Shown: in pieces, positions 20,534 to 31,048 of the stretch
Position numbering within the stretch: the stretch's first letter is position 1
Layout of the letters: each line of letters opens with the position of its first letter
Made by a program: the position numbers and the translations under genes
Origin: Caulobacteraceae bacterium
Lineage (GTDB): Bacteria > Pseudomonadota > Alphaproteobacteria > Caulobacterales > Caulobacteraceae
Length of the DNA: 32,014 nt
Assembly: GCA_947475845.1 (NCBI GenBank)
Contig: CANJMO010000028.1
Location: forward strand, 1-32,014
Direction: 5' to 3'
Notes under the pieces: model-generated
What the model was told of the DNA's origin: nothing
The model's input: only the letters and a program-made list of their open reading frames with translations
Database searches by the model: none

Positions 20534-21469
20534 ATGAAGCTTCTCGCCGGCAATTCCAACCGTACGTTGGCCACCGCGATCGCGGACTATCTCGACAACC
20601 CGCTAACCGTGGCTCAGGTGCGCCGGTTCGCCGACAACGAGGTGTTCGTCGCCATCGAGGAGAACGTGCGCGGCGAGGATGTGTTCGTCATCCAGTCGAC
20701 CTCGTTCCCGGCCAACGACAACCTGATGGAACTGCTGATCTGCATCGACGCCCTGGCCCGCGCCTCGGCCAAGCGGATCACGGCGGTTCTGCCCTACTTC
20801 GGTTACGCCCGGCAGGACCGCAAAACCGGCGGCCGCACCCCGATCTCGGCCAAGCTGGTGGCCAACCTGATCACCCGCGCCGGCGCCGACCGCGTCCTGA
20901 CCATGGACCTGCACGCCGGCCAGATTCAGGGCTTCTTCGACATCCCCACCGACAATCTCCTTGCCACCCCGGTGCTGGCCGACGACATCCGGGTGCATTA
21001 CTCCGACCACGAGAGCCTGATGATCGTCTCGCCCGACGTCGGCGGCGTCGTCCGCGCCCGCGCCCTGGCCAAACGACTCAACGCCGACCTCGCCATCGTC
21101 GACAAGCGCCGCTCGGGTCCGGGCGAGAGCGAAGTGATGAACATCATTGGCGACATCCGCGGCCGCCACTGCATCTTGTTCGACGACATCGTCGACTCGG
21201 CCGGCACGCTCTGCAACGCCGCCAAGGCCCTGATCGACCAGGGCGCCTCGGAGGTCTCCGCCTACGTCACCCACGGGGTGCTGTCGGGCGCCGCCTGCGA
21301 CCGCGTCGCCAAGTCGGTGCTCAAGGAACTGGTGATCACCGACTCCATCGAGGCGCCGCAGCCGGTCAGCGGCTGCAAGAAAGTGCGCGAGGTCTCCATC
21401 GCCCCCCTGATGGGCGAGGCCATCCGCCGGATCGCCAACGAAGAGTCCGTCTCCAAGCTGTTCGACTGA
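20534..21469 (+). CDS. prs: Ribose-phosphate pyrophosphokinase Prs
   Basis: Prs makes PRPP from ribose-5-phosphate and ATP for purine, pyrimidine, histidine, tryptophan and NAD synthesis. The 311-residue protein has [20 protein letters not shown] at the N-terminus, [11 protein letters not shown] (ATP-binding loop), [18 protein letters not shown] (divalent cation site), SPDVGG, and the PRPP loop [14 protein letters not shown]. Length is normal. It is followed one base later by a glutamine amidotransferase gene that may be co-transcribed. In many bacteria prs neighbours rplY-pth-ychF; here these lie about 8 kb away. Confidence 0.97.
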   Translation: MKLLAGNSNRTLATAIADYLDNPLTVAQVRRFADNEVFVAIEENVRGEDVFVIQSTSFPANDNLMELLICIDALARASAKRITAVLPYFGYARQDRKTGGRTPISAKLVANLITRAGADRVLTMDLHAGQIQGFFDIPTDNLLATPVLADDIRVHYSDHESLMIVSPDVGGVVRARALAKRLNADLAIVDKRRSGPGESEVMNIIGDIRGRHCILFDDIVDSAGTLCNAAKALIDQGASEVSAYVTHGVLSGAACDRVAKSVLKELVITDSIEAPQPVSGCKKVREVSIAPLMGEAIRRIANEESVSKLFD

Positions 21470-21470
21470 G

Positions 21471-22199
21471 TTGGCTGTGCGGGTCGCGATCCTCGAAACG
21501 GGTTCGCCTCCAACCGATCTGGCCGCGCGCTTCGGCTCCTATCCCCAGATGTTCGAGCATCTGCTGGCCGCCGACGGCCTGACCTTCCACGCCTATGACG
21601 TGACCGCCGGCGAATGGCCCGCGCCCGGTGCCTTCGACGCCCTGCTGATCACGGGCTCGGCCGCCGGAGCCTACGATCCCCTGCCCTGGATCGAACCGCT
21701 CAAGGCCTTCCTCAACCAGTCGAAATCGAAGCCGATGGTTGGCGTCTGCTTCGGCCACCAGATCATGGCCGAGGCCTTCGGCGGCCATGTCGAGAAATCG
21801 TCCAAAGGCTGGGGCGTCGGCCTGAATCGCTACACCGTGATTGAGCACGAGCCCTGGATGGACGCGGCGAGCGAGTTCGCCATCCCCGCGTCGCACCAGG
21901 ATCAGGTGACCGTCCCGCCACCGAACGCCCGCGTCATCGCCGCCAGCGACTTCACGCCCTACGCCGCCCTCGCCTACTCAGGCCAGCCGTCGATCTCGTT
22001 CCAAGGCCATCCGGAGTTCGCGCCCGCCTACGCCGAATCCCTGATCCAGAACCGGCGCGGGACGCGCTACACCGACGCCCAGGCCGACAAGGCCGTCGCC
22101 AGTTTGGAACGGCCCAACGACAGGGCCCGGGTCGGACAGTGGATCGTGAACTTCCTGAAAGGCCCTAAGGCCACTTCACCACAGGCGGCATCGAGCTGA
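21471..22199 (+). CDS. Class I glutamine amidotransferase-domain protein
   Basis: A 242-residue protein with the class I amidotransferase triad: the nucleophile elbow [15 protein letters not shown] and the FQGHPEF histidine-glutamate pair, plus [12 protein letters not shown] for the oxyanion loop. Stand-alone members include gamma-glutamyl hydrolase-like and GMP synthase-like enzymes of unknown substrate. The start is TTG at 21471 or GTG at 21477; neither has a good ribosome site, and the short gap after prs suggests coupling. Its 3' end overlaps the convergent hemF by 35 bp. Confidence 0.85.
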   Translation: MAVRVAILETGSPPTDLAARFGSYPQMFEHLLAADGLTFHAYDVTAGEWPAPGAFDALLITGSAAGAYDPLPWIEPLKAFLNQSKSKPMVGVCFGHQIMAEAFGGHVEKSSKGWGVGLNRYTVIEHEPWMDAASEFAIPASHQDQVTVPPPNARVIAASDFTPYAALAYSGQPSISFQGHPEFAPAYAESLIQNRRGTRYTDAQADKAVASLERPNDRARVGQWIVNFLKGPKATSPQAASS

Positions 22200-23043
22200 G
22201 GATCGACTCCACGTTCCCGCCCGTCTTCAACCCAAACATCGTCCCGCGGTCGTAGAGCAGGTTGAATTCCACATACCGCCCGCGCCGCACCAACTGCTCC
22301 TCGCGCTCGGCGTCGGTCCACGGCTCGGGCGCCCGCCCGGCGATGATCCCCGGATAGACTCCAAGAAACGCCTCGCCGACATCGCGGGTGAAGGCGAAGT
22401 CCTTCTCGAAGTCGCCCGAGTCGTGCCGGTCGTAGAAAATTCCGCCGACACCGCGCGGCTCGTTGCGGTGCGGGAGGAAGAAGTACTCGTCGCACCAGGC
22501 CTTGTACTTGGCGTGCCAAGCCGGATCGTGGACGTCGCAGGCAGCCTTCATGGCGGCGTGGAAGGCCACAGCGTCGGGGAAGCTCTCGTCGCGCTGGTAG
22601 TCCAGCAGGGGCGTCAGGTCGCCGCCGCCGCCGAACCAGCCCTGGGTGGTGCAGATGTAGCGGGTGTTCATATGCACCGCCGGCACGCGGGGCGAGCGCA
22701 TGTGTGCGATCAGGCTGATGCCGGTGGCGAAAAATCGCGGGTCTTCCTCGGCGCCCGGCATGGTCTTGGCGAACTCCGGCGTGAAGGTGCCGTGCACGGT
22801 CGACACATGCACCCCGACCTTCTCGAAGAAGCGCCCGTACATCATGCCCATGACGCCGCCGCCGCCCTCGTCGCGGCTCCACGGCTTGAAGGTGAAGCGG
22901 CCAGCCTCGCCCGGATAGAGGTCCGCCGGCGCGTTGTCCTCCAACGCCTCGAAGGCGGTGCAGATGCGGCTGCGCAGGGCCTCGAACCAGGCGCGGGCGC
23001 GCGCCTTGCGGTCATCGAGTACAGTTTCGGTCAAAGCGGTCAT
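22165..23043 (-). CDS. hemF: Oxygen-dependent coproporphyrinogen III oxidase HemF
   Basis: HemF converts coproporphyrinogen III to protoporphyrinogen IX in haem synthesis, requiring oxygen. The 292-residue protein shows [28 protein letters not shown] with the conserved histidine, the signature [37 protein letters not shown], and [14 protein letters not shown] near the C-terminus. Length matches proteobacterial HemF. It is seven bases after the trmL stop, so both are likely in one operon. Haem supply fits the nearby divergent petABC genes. Confidence 0.97.
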   Translation of the reverse strand: MTALTETVLDDRKARARAWFEALRSRICTAFEALEDNAPADLYPGEAGRFTFKPWSRDEGGGGVMGMMYGRFFEKVGVHVSTVHGTFTPEFAKTMPGAEEDPRFFATGISLIAHMRSPRVPAVHMNTRYICTTQGWFGGGGDLTPLLDYQRDESFPDAVAFHAAMKAACDVHDPAWHAKYKAWCDEYFFLPHRNEPRGVGGIFYDRHDSGDFEKDFAFTRDVGEAFLGVYPGIIAGRAPEPWTDAEREEQLVRRGRYVEFNLLYDRGTMFGLKTGGNVESILSSMPPVVKWP

Positions 23044-23050
23044 GGCGGTC

Positions 23051-23521
23051 TTATAAGGGCTCGCTCGCCGGCCACAAATCGGTCTGACGCAGCGCTTCTC
23101 CCAATGCCATGGACGCGGCGGTGATCACGTTGAGCGAGCGCAAACCCGGCGCCAGGGGAATCAGCAGCCGCGCCTGCGCGTAATCGTGCACCGCGTCGGG
23201 GACCCCGGCGCTCTCACGGCCGAACAGCAGGGTGTCGCCAGGCTCAAAGGCGAACCGGTGAAACGGCTGCGCCCCGCGCGTGGTGAAGAGAATCAGCCGG
23301 CCCTCCAGCCGCGCCGGATCGGTGATGAAAGCGTCCCAGCTCGGCTGCAGCATCAGGTGCGACGGATCGCCGTAGTCTAGGGCCGCCCGCTTCAGCGTTT
23401 TGTCGGTCAAAGGAAAGGCGCAGGGCTCGATGACCTCCAACGGAACAGCCACACAGGCGGTCAATCGGATGGCTGCACCGAGGTTTTGCGGAATGTCCGG
23501 TTGAAAAAGGGCTAAACGCAT
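23051..23521 (-). CDS. trmL: tRNA (cytidine(34)-2'-O)-methyltransferase TrmL
   Basis: A 156-residue SPOUT-class methyltransferase that modifies the wobble base of leucine tRNAs. Visible features are [19 protein letters not shown] at the N-terminus, LDYGD in the middle, and the knot motifs [16 protein letters not shown] and [20 protein letters not shown] chose the ATG at 23521; a second ATG at 23539 would add six residues. The gene precedes hemF and is divergent from petA, with about 146 bp of shared upstream sequence. Confidence 0.93.
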   Translation of the reverse strand: MRLALFQPDIPQNLGAAIRLTACVAVPLEVIEPCAFPLTDKTLKRAALDYGDPSHLMLQPSWDAFITDPARLEGRLILFTTRGAQPFHRFAFEPGDTLLFGRESAGVPDAVHDYAQARLLIPLAPGLRSLNVITAASMALGEALRQTDLWPASEPL

Positions 23522-23579
23522 TCTAAGCGGTCCCTCCATAGGCGCTGGGGTAGCGTTCGCACTTGCGAGATTGTTTGCG

Positions 23580-23595
23580 GCGAGACCGCTCTCGC
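23580..23595. promoter_or_regulatory. Dyad in the trmL-petA divergent region
   Basis: GCGAGA and TCTCGC flank CCGC as a perfect 6-bp inverted repeat, about 73 bases before the petA start. It could be an operator for petABC, or chance in GC-rich sequence; no convincing -35/-10 pair was placed around it. Confidence 0.25.
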
Positions 23596-23667
23596 GGCAT
23601 ACACCCCTGGCGACTTGTCTCAGTTCGCCCTCCCCGGCGGCAAGCTTTGAATCAAAGGTGATCTAAG

Positions 23668-24219
23668 GTGGCGAACACCGTCCTGGACACGACCCCGCAT
23701 GAAGCCGGGCACGGCGATCCCAGCCGTCGCGACTTCATCCACATCGCCGCCGCCGCCGGCGCGGTGGGCGCTCTCGGCGCCGCCGTGTGGCCGCTGGTCG
23801 ATCAGATGAACCCTTCGGGCGACGTGCTCGCCCTGGCCTCCATCGAGTTCGACCTCTCCAAGGTCATGGAAGGCCAGCAGGTCGTGGTCAAATGGCAGGG
23901 CAAGCCGGTGTTCGTGCGCTACCGCACGGCCAAGGAAATCGCCGAAGCGGTCAAGGACGACAACGCCTCGCTGAAGGACCCCGCCACCGACGCCAGCCGC
24001 CACAAGGACGGCAAGGCGCAGTGGCTGATCCTGGTCGGCGTCTGCACCCACCTGGGCTGCGTGCCCAACTTCGGCGGCGGTTCCTTCGGCGGGTGGCTTT
24101 GCCCCTGCCACGGTTCGATCTACGACACCTCGGGCCGCATCCGTTCCGGCCCCGCGCCGCGCAACCTCGATCTGCCTGAATACGCCTTCCTTTCCGACAC
24201 CAAGGTCAAGATCGGCTGA
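23668..24219 (+). CDS. petA: Cytochrome bc1 complex Rieske iron-sulfur subunit PetA
   Basis: The 183-residue Rieske subunit carries electrons from ubiquinol to cytochrome c1. It starts with GTG at 23668, with AAAGGTG seven bases upstream. A twin-arginine-like signal anchor ([23 protein letters not shown]) holds it in the membrane. Cluster ligands are in CTHLGCVP (two residues) and CPCHGSIYD (two residues), followed by [12 protein letters not shown]. Domain length is standard. petB follows two bases after the stop. Confidence 0.97.
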   Translation: MANTVLDTTPHEAGHGDPSRRDFIHIAAAAGAVGALGAAVWPLVDQMNPSGDVLALASIEFDLSKVMEGQQVVVKWQGKPVFVRYRTAKEIAEAVKDDNASLKDPATDASRHKDGKAQWLILVGVCTHLGCVPNFGGGSFGGWLCPCHGSIYDTSGRIRSGPAPRNLDLPEYAFLSDTKVKIG

Positions 24220-24221
24220 TC

Positions 24222-25505
24222 ATGAGCGGACAACACTCCACCTACGAGCCGAAGACCGGCTTCACCCGCTGGCTGGATTCGCGCCTGCCGATCATCCGCC
24301 TCGGCTGGGACAGCTTCATCGACTTCCCGACCCCCAAGAACCTCAACTACTGGTGGACCTTCGGCGGCGTCCTGGCCATGTGCCTGGGCATCCAGATCGC
24401 CACCGGCGTGGTGCTGGCCATGCACTACACCCCCGACGCGGGCCTCGCCTTCAACAGCGTCGAGCACATCATGCGCGACGTGAACCACGGTTGGATGATC
24501 CGTTACATCCACGCCACCGGCGCCTCGATGTTCTTCCTGGCGGTCTACATCCACATGCTGCGCGGCGTGTACTACGGCTCGCACAAGGCGCCCCGCGAGA
24601 TCCTCTGGATCCTGGGCTGCGTGATCTACCTGCTTATGATGGCGACCGGCTTCATGGGCTACGTCCTGCCCTGGGGTCAGATGTCCTATTACGGCGCTGT
24701 AGTGATCACCAACCTGTTCGGCGCCTTCCCCATCATCGGCAAGGGCGTCACCACTTGGCTGTGGGGCGGGTTCGCGGTCGATAATCCCACGCTGAACCGC
24801 TTCTTCTCCCTGCACTACCTGCTGCCGTTCATGATCGCCGGCGTGGTGGTGCTGCACATCTGGGCGCTGCACGTGCCGGGCAACAACAACCCGACCGGCG
24901 TCAATGTGAAGAGCAAGGAAGATACGATCCCCTTCCACCCGTACTATACGGTGAAGGACGGCTTCGCGATGGTCTGCTTCCTGATCCTGTTCGCGGTGTT
25001 CGTGTTCTTCATGCCGGACGCGCTCGGCCACGCAGACAACTACGTCCCGGCCAACCCGCTGCAGACCCCCGCGCACATCGTGCCCGAATGGTACTTCCTG
25101 CCGTTCTACGCGATCCTGCGAGCCGTCCCCGACAAGCTGACGGGCGTGTTGGCCATGTTCGGCGCCGTCGGCGTGCTGTTCGCCCTGCCCTGGATCGACC
25201 ATTCCAAGGTCCGCTCGATGCGCTACCGCCCAGCCGCCAAGCTGTTCTTCATCATCTTCGTGCTGGTCTGCGTCGGCCTCGGCTTCTGCGGCGCCAACCC
25301 GCCCGACAAGCCCCTGTTCGGCGACGGCGGCATCGGCTTCACGCTCGGCGACGCCAACCTCAACAGCTTCGTCTGGCTGTCGCGCTTCCTGACCGCCTAC
25401 TACTTCGCGTTCTTCGGGATCCTGTTCGTGCTCGGCTTCGTCGAGAAGCCGCTGCCGGTGCCGGACTCGATCTCGACCCCCGCGCTTTCCGAAAAGAAAG
25501 GTTGA
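24222..25505 (+). CDS. petB: Cytochrome b subunit of the bc1 complex PetB
   Basis: A 427-residue, full-length cytochrome b (not split into b6 and subunit IV) with about eight transmembrane helices. Haem-ligand histidines lie in [21 protein letters not shown] regions and [20 protein letters not shown] (pairs 14 residues apart), and the quinol-site motif is [16 protein letters not shown]. Length is similar to Rhodobacter cytochrome b. It lies between petA and petC in one operon. A 751-codon antisense frame across this region is a codon-bias shadow. Confidence 0.98.
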   Translation: MSGQHSTYEPKTGFTRWLDSRLPIIRLGWDSFIDFPTPKNLNYWWTFGGVLAMCLGIQIATGVVLAMHYTPDAGLAFNSVEHIMRDVNHGWMIRYIHATGASMFFLAVYIHMLRGVYYGSHKAPREILWILGCVIYLLMMATGFMGYVLPWGQMSYYGAVVITNLFGAFPIIGKGVTTWLWGGFAVDNPTLNRFFSLHYLLPFMIAGVVVLHIWALHVPGNNNPTGVNVKSKEDTIPFHPYYTVKDGFAMVCFLILFAVFVFFMPDALGHADNYVPANPLQTPAHIVPEWYFLPFYAILRAVPDKLTGVLAMFGAVGVLFALPWIDHSKVRSMRYRPAAKLFFIIFVLVCVGLGFCGANPPDKPLFGDGGIGFTLGDANLNSFVWLSRFLTAYYFAFFGILFVLGFVEKPLPVPDSISTPALSEKKG

Positions 25506-25510
25506 GCTCG

Positions 25511-26368
25511 ATGCTGCGCAAAACCACCGTACTCGCAGCGTTTGGGTTCGCCCTGGCCCTCGTGGGCGTCGCCGCGCCGGCTTCGGCCGCCACCACCGAG
25601 CGGGAGCCCAAGGAAGCCAGCTGGAGCTTCGAAGGACCGTTCGGCAAGTTCGATCAGGCCCAGCTGCAACGCGGCTACAAGGTCTATCACGACGTCTGCG
25701 GCACCTGCCACGGCATGAACCTGCTGTCCTACCGCAACCTCGCGGACAAGGGCGGCCCGTTCTACAGCGAGAAATACCCCAACCCGAACGACAGCCCGTT
25801 CGCCAAGGCCATCGCCAAGGACTTCCAGGTTGCGGACATCGACTCCGAGACCGGCGACGCCATCCAGCGTCCGGCCACCACCTCTGACCACTTCCGCCAG
25901 CCCTTCCCCAACGAAGCGGCGGCCCGCGCGGCCAACGGCGGCGCCGCGCCGCCTGACCTGTCGCTGATGGCCAAGGCCCGCGAAGGCGGCCCGCGCTACA
26001 TCTATTCGCTGCTGTCCGGCTTCGTCGATCCGCCCGCCGGCCTGACCGTGACCCCGGGCAAGTACTACAACCCCTACTACCAGGGCGATCTGTCGGGCTT
26101 CTGGACCGGAGCCAAGGACAAGGTGCCGGTAGGCGGCCTGATCGGCATGCCTCCGCCCCTGCACGACGACGCGGTAACCTTCGACGACGGCACCAAGGCC
26201 ACCATCGACCAACAGGCCAAGGACGTGTCGGCCTTCCTCGCCTGGGCGGCCGAACCGCACCAGGAAGAGCGCAAGAAGACCGGCTTCGCGGTGCTGATCT
26301 ATCTGGCGATCTTCGCCGGCCTGCTCTACGCCAGCTATCGCCGGGTGTGGCGCAACATCGCTCACTAG
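25511..26368 (+). CDS. petC: Cytochrome c1 subunit of the bc1 complex PetC
   Basis: A 285-residue membrane-anchored cytochrome c. A cleavable signal (MLRKTTVLAAFGFALALVG to about APASA) exports it; the haem site is CGTCHGMNLLSYRNLADKGG, the axial methionine is in the IGMPPPL region, and a C-terminal helix (FAVLIYLAIFAGLLYASYRRVW) anchors it. The ATG at 25511 is preceded by AAAGG. It closes the petABC operon, followed by a strong intrinsic terminator. Confidence 0.96.
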   Translation: MLRKTTVLAAFGFALALVGVAAPASAATTEREPKEASWSFEGPFGKFDQAQLQRGYKVYHDVCGTCHGMNLLSYRNLADKGGPFYSEKYPNPNDSPFAKAIAKDFQVADIDSETGDAIQRPATTSDHFRQPFPNEAAARAANGGAAPPDLSLMAKAREGGPRYIYSLLSGFVDPPAGLTVTPGKYYNPYYQGDLSGFWTGAKDKVPVGGLIGMPPPLHDDAVTFDDGTKATIDQQAKDVSAFLAWAAEPHQEERKKTGFAVLIYLAIFAGLLYASYRRVWRNIAH

Positions 26369-26396
26369 GCTTCACGCCGGGTCGAGCTGAACAATC

Positions 26397-26430
26397 AAAA
26401 GGCTCGCCTCCAGGCGGGCCTTTTCTTTTT
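26397..26430 (+). terminator. Rho-independent terminator after petABC
   Basis: Arms AAAAGGCTCGCCT and AGGCGGGCCTTTT pair with one mismatch around a two-base loop, and TTTTCTTTTT follows. This is the only textbook intrinsic terminator I found in the window; it ends the petABC transcript and separates it from mtaP. Confidence 0.9.
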
Positions 26431-26440
26431 GGGGTGACGG

Positions 26441-27310
<870 letters not shown>

Positions 27311-27340
27311 GCTCGACCCGGACCTTCAGAAAGCCTCCCG

Positions 27341-27868
27341 ATGAACCTGATCCAAGCCATCCGCACCATCCCGGACTACCCCAAGAAGGGGATCATGTTC
27401 CGCGACATCACCACCCTTTTGGGCGACGCCGAGGCGTTCCGCCATGCGGTGGACGCCCTGGTCGATCCGTTCCGCAACGAGGGCATCACCAAGGTGGCGG
27501 GCATCGAGGCGCGCGGCTTCATCCTCGGCGGCGCCATCGCCTATCACCTGAAGGCCGGCTTCGTGCCCCTGCGCAAGCGCGGCAAGTTGCCGGGCGAGAC
27601 CTACGCGGTGGAATACGCCCTCGAGTACGGCGTCGACTCCATGGAGATGCACCGCGACGCCCTGATCGAGGGCGAGCGCACCATGCTGATCGACGATCTG
27701 ATCGCCACCGGCGGCACCGCCATGGCGGCGGTGGATCTGCTGCGCCGGGCGGGGGCCGAGGTGGTCGCCGCGGGCTTCGTCATCGACCTGCCGGAACTGG
27801 GCGGGGCGCAGAAGGTAATCGACGCCGGCGTGCCGGTGTCCAGCCTGGTCACTTTCGCCGGACACTGA
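27341..27868 (+). CDS. apt: Adenine phosphoribosyltransferase Apt
   Basis: Apt salvages adenine with PRPP to AMP. The 175-residue protein has [18 protein letters not shown] at the N-terminus, the purine-site segment [36 protein letters not shown], and the PRPP loop [18 protein letters not shown]. Length is normal. It follows mtaP by 30 bp, giving a methylthioadenosine-to-AMP salvage pair. Confidence 0.97.
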   Translation: MNLIQAIRTIPDYPKKGIMFRDITTLLGDAEAFRHAVDALVDPFRNEGITKVAGIEARGFILGGAIAYHLKAGFVPLRKRGKLPGETYAVEYALEYGVDSMEMHRDALIEGERTMLIDDLIATGGTAMAAVDLLRRAGAEVVAAGFVIDLPELGGAQKVIDAGVPVSSLVTFAGH

Positions 27869-27913
27869 CGAACGGCCCTTTTCTCGGCGCGCGGGCGGGC
27901 TATCTTCAATGGG

Positions 27914-28393
27914 ATGCCCCCCGAACCGGACCACACCCCCGCCTGGCGCAACTTTCGACGGATGCAGGACTGCGCCTGCCTGTTCGCCAGCCTGATCTAT
28001 CTGGGTGCGGCCATCCACGGCTGGCGCGTCCTGCCGGGCCCGACCCAGACCAAGCTGATCTTCCTGGTCGCCGCGCCGATGATCTTCATGGCCCTGGTCG
28101 TGCTGGCGCCCCTGGTGATCGTGGGGCTGCGGCGCCAGATCGGCCGCTATGTCTGGATGAGCTTCAACGCCGGCTTCGGCCAGACCCCGGGCTCGGTGAT
28201 CTCGGGCCTGGGCCTGCTCGCCTTCGCGGCAGGCTTCATCTATCTGCAGATCGCCGGCGTCGCCAAAGGCGGGCGTTACCCGGCCGGGGTATACTCCGGC
28301 TACGCGGCGGGCATCGGCATCCTCTACGTCCAGGCGGCGCTGGTGCGCGTGCTGGAGCGCGATCCCGAGATCAGGAAGAAGATAGAGACCTAG
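27914..28393 (+). CDS. Hypothetical membrane protein
   Basis: A 159-residue protein with about four hydrophobic segments (near residues 20-38, 48-70, 94-112 and 122-140) and a charged C-terminal tail (RDPEIRKKIET). I do not recognise the family. The ATG at 27914 has no Shine-Dalgarno sequence, but TATCTT lies at 27901-27906, placing a start of transcription at or next to the ATG, so it may be leaderless. The stop codon is part of a 50-base imperfect hairpin. It converges with the dienelactone hydrolase-like gene. Confidence 0.72.
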   Translation: MPPEPDHTPAWRNFRRMQDCACLFASLIYLGAAIHGWRVLPGPTQTKLIFLVAAPMIFMALVVLAPLVIVGLRRQIGRYVWMSFNAGFGQTPGSVISGLGLLAFAAGFIYLQIAGVAKGGRYPAGVYSGYAAGIGILYVQAALVRVLERDPEIRKKIET

Positions 28394-28440
28394 AACCTGT
28401 CAGGCGAAGTGTGGGCGGTTCGCCGTCCGGACAGGCTCTA
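28391..28440. repeat. Large imperfect hairpin at the convergent gene boundary
   Basis: Outer arms TAGAACCTGTC and GACAGGCTCTA pair over 11 positions with one mismatch; inside, GGCGAA (28403-28408) pairs with TTCGCC (28419-28424). The first three bases are the stop codon of the upstream gene. No T-run follows in either direction, so it is not a typical intrinsic terminator, but it could block read-through between convergent genes or be a dispersed palindromic repeat. Confidence 0.5.
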
Positions 28441-28448
28441 AACAAAAA

Positions 28449-29117
28449 TCAGGCTTCGACCTTGCTGGTCGAGGCTTGGTGGAACAGCTGCAGGGTGCGC
28501 AGGCGGCTGAGGTGCGCCGGCTCGGCCGCGTAGTCGTCGCGGTCCTGCGAGAAGAAGCCGTGGTCCGCGTCGTACAGGAACAGCGGGATATCCGGGTGAA
28601 CCCCCGTGATCTTGTCCCAGTGATCTGAGGTGATGTGGCTGTCCTTCTTGCCGAAGTGCAGGATCACCGGAACCTTGGGCATCTCGTCCACCAGACCCGA
28701 GATGCCGCCGCCGTAGTAGCAGGACGCCGCGCTCAGGCCCGTGGCGCGGCAGGCCGCCAGCCAGGACACCGTGCCGCCGTAGCAGAAGCCGGTTATGAAC
28801 ACCGGGCCCTTCAGGGCGTCGATACAGGCCTGCACATCGCCCAGGGCGTTGTCCCAGCCATTGGCCTGCATATAGCCGCGGCCCTTCGCGAAGCCCTCGG
28901 CGTCGCGCTTGATGTCGAGGCCGGGCTCCTGCCGGTCGAACATCGAGGGGGCCAGCACCTCATAGCCGTCGGCCGCGAAGCCGTCGGACAGATCCTTGAT
29001 GCCCTGGGTGACGCCGAAGATTTCCTGGATCAACACCAGGCCGCCGCGGCGGACGTCGGTAGGAACCGCGTGATAGGCCTCGAACTCGAAACCGTCGTGC
29101 TTGCTCTTCAGCTTCAT
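28449..29117 (-). CDS. Dienelactone hydrolase family protein
   Basis: A 222-residue alpha/beta hydrolase. The nucleophile is the cysteine in GFCYGGTVSW, the acid is in HFGKKDSHI, and the histidine is in YDADHGFFSQDR, together the Cys-Asp-His triad of dienelactone hydrolases. The N-terminal LVLIQEIFGV (oxyanion region) also fits. The real substrate is usually unknown for genomic members outside catechol-degradation clusters, and none is nearby. It lies 17 bp downstream of ychF on the same strand. Confidence 0.92.
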   Translation of the reverse strand: MKLKSKHDGFEFEAYHAVPTDVRRGGLVLIQEIFGVTQGIKDLSDGFAADGYEVLAPSMFDRQEPGLDIKRDAEGFAKGRGYMQANGWDNALGDVQACIDALKGPVFITGFCYGGTVSWLAACRATGLSAASCYYGGGISGLVDEMPKVPVILHFGKKDSHITSDHWDKITGVHPDIPLFLYDADHGFFSQDRDDYAAEPAHLSRLRTLQLFHQASTSKVEA

Positions 29118-29134
29118 GGCGTGTGCTCCCGGAC

Positions 29135-30232
29135 CTAGGACGTAAAGCGGAAGTGCATGACGTCGCCGTCCTGCACCACGTATTCCTTGCCTTCCAGCCG
29201 CATCTTGCCCGCCTCCTTGGCCCCGTTCTCGCCGTTCAGGCGGACGTACTCGGGGTAGGCGATGGTTTCGGCGCGGATGAAGCCCTTCTCGAAATCGGTG
29301 TGGATGACGCCGGCCGATTGCGGCGCGGTCATTCCCACCGAAATGGTCCAGGCGCGCGCTTCCTTGGGGCCGACGGTGAAGTAGGTCTGCAGACCCAGCA
29401 GGCTGTAGGCCTCACGGATCAGGCGGTTCAGGCCCGGCTCCTCCAGCCCCAGGGTCTCCAGAAACTCGGCGCGCTCGGCGGCGTCGAGCATGGCCACCTC
29501 GCTCTCGATCTGGGCGGAGATGACCACCGACTTGGCGTTGTCGGCGGTGGCGCGCTTGGCCACCGCGTCGGACAGGGCGTTGCCCTTGTCGGCCGCCTCT
29601 TCCTCGACGTTGCAGATGTACAGGGTCGGCTTGGAGGTCAGCAACTGCAGCATCTGCCAAGCCTTCTCGTCGTCGGCGTCGACGGTGGCCTTGCGCGCGG
29701 GCTTGCCGGCGTTCAGCTGCTCCAGCGCCTTCTTGACCAGGGCCAGGGTCAGAGCCGCTTCCTTGTCGCCGCCCTTGGCCTTCTTCTCCAGAGCCGTGGT
29801 GCGCTTCTCCAGGCTCTCCAGATCGGCCAGCATCAGCTCGGTCTCGATGATGTCGAGGTCCGACACCGGATCCACCCGGCCTTCGACGTGGGTGATGTCG
29901 TCGTTGATGAAGCAGCGCGAGACATAGGCCACCGCATCGCAGTCGCGGATATTGGCCAGGAACTGATTGCCCAAGCCCTCGCCCTTGGACGCGCCGCGCA
30001 CCAGGCCGGCGATGTCGACGAAGTTGATCCGCGCGGGGATGATCTCCTTGGAGCCGGCGATCTTGGCCAGAACATCCAGCCGCGGCTCGGGCACCGCCAC
30101 GTCGCCCACATTGGGCTCGATGGTGCAGAACGGATAGTTGGCCGCCTGGGCCTGCGCCGTCTGGGTCAGGGCGTTGAACAGGGTGGACTTGCCGACGTTG
30201 GGCAAGCCGACGATCGCGACCTTGAGCGCCAT
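29135..30232 (-). CDS. ychF: Redox-regulated ATPase YchF (OLA1-like)
   Basis: A 365-residue Obg-related P-loop ATPase that binds ribosomes. The P-loop is GLPNVGKST (residues 9-17), followed by switch I YPFCTIEPNVG, the G3 motif DIAGLVRGASKGEGLG, and NVEE in place of NKxD, explaining ATP preference. A coiled coil follows the G domain, and a TGS domain closes the C-terminus (GVIHTDFEKGFIRAE). Length is standard. It lies downstream of pth and a TPR gene on the same strand. Confidence 0.97.
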   Translation of the reverse strand: MALKVAIVGLPNVGKSTLFNALTQTAQAQAANYPFCTIEPNVGDVAVPEPRLDVLAKIAGSKEIIPARINFVDIAGLVRGASKGEGLGNQFLANIRDCDAVAYVSRCFINDDITHVEGRVDPVSDLDIIETELMLADLESLEKRTTALEKKAKGGDKEAALTLALVKKALEQLNAGKPARKATVDADDEKAWQMLQLLTSKPTLYICNVEEEAADKGNALSDAVAKRATADNAKSVVISAQIESEVAMLDAAERAEFLETLGLEEPGLNRLIREAYSLLGLQTYFTVGPKEARAWTISVGMTAPQSAGVIHTDFEKGFIRAETIAYPEYVRLNGENGAKEAGKMRLEGKEYVVQDGDVMHFRFTS

Positions 30233-30293
30233 CAGTTCCTCAGAGTTTCAAGTGGTGCGGTCTTATGGCCAAGGGCGCGGCCAAAGGAAAGGG

Positions 30294-31046
30294 CTAGCGC
30301 GCTCGCGCTATCCCCTCGGCCGCCAGGGACCGCCACTGGCTGGCTTCCTTGCGGAAGCGGCTATTGAGCCGCTCGATGCGCTTGTCGATCTCGGTCAGGG
30401 CTTCCTGCGCCTCGGCCTTGCGGCCTGTGCGGGCCAGGAACACCGCCTGGCGGGCGATGCCTTCCAGTCCGGGCAGACGGGCGGCGGCGTAGTGATAGGG
30501 CGTCTCAGCGTCGCCCATGCGTCCCAGGCCCTCATAAGCGCGGGCCAGTTGCAGGGCAGTCTGCGGGGTGCGCGGATTGGCGGCCTCCAACTGCTCCAGC
30601 AGCGGCGCGGCCTCGGCGTAGCGGCCGAGCTCCACCAGCGAATGGGCCAGGCCATAGGCCAGAGCCGGATCCTCGGCGTGCACGCCCTGTGCGGCGATGC
30701 GGTAAAGGCTCTCCGCCTCTTCCCAGCGCCCTAGCTGCCCGGCCGCCGAGGCCAGGCGCATGCGGTTGTAGACCGTTGGGCTGTCCTCCACGGCGGCTTT
30801 GGCGGTGCGGTAGTCGCGGGTCGGATCAAGGGTCTCGCGGGCGGCGTCTCTCGCCTTGCGCGCGGCCGGGCCACCGGCCAGCGATGGGATGATGATCGCG
30901 ATCAGATAGACCAAGGCCCCAAGCGTCGGGATGAACAGGATGATGTAGAGCCACATCATGTTCTGGTTGGTGCGCACCACGTGTACGCACATGGCGATCG
31001 AGAACAGAAGGCCAAGGCCCACGACCGGCAGCGGCAGACCCATCAT
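30294..31046 (-). CDS. Membrane-anchored TPR protein
   Basis: A 250-residue protein with two N-terminal hydrophobic segments (about residues 3-22 and 31-56) followed by a soluble region of helical repeats at about residues 90-230. Repeat-like pieces include LGRWEEAESLYRIAA, LGRYAEAAPLLEQLEAANP and LGRMGDAETPYHYAA, matching the TPR pattern. The soluble part presumably faces the cytoplasm or periplasm and binds partners. It starts two bases after the pth stop, so the two genes are coupled. Role unknown. Confidence 0.85.
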   Translation of the reverse strand: MMGLPLPVVGLGLLFSIAMCVHVVRTNQNMMWLYIILFIPTLGALVYLIAIIIPSLAGGPAARKARDAARETLDPTRDYRTAKAAVEDSPTVYNRMRLASAAGQLGRWEEAESLYRIAAQGVHAEDPALAYGLAHSLVELGRYAEAAPLLEQLEAANPRTPQTALQLARAYEGLGRMGDAETPYHYAAARLPGLEGIARQAVFLARTGRKAEAQEALTEIDKRIERLNSRFRKEASQWRSLAAEGIARAR

Positions 31047-31048
31047 GC

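Noticed and set aside
24120-26375. 751-codon open frame antisense to petABC
   Set aside because: It is antisense to three clearly conserved genes, is rich in R, G, A and H with low complexity, and shows no recognisable domain. Long antisense frames are expected from GC-biased third codon positions.
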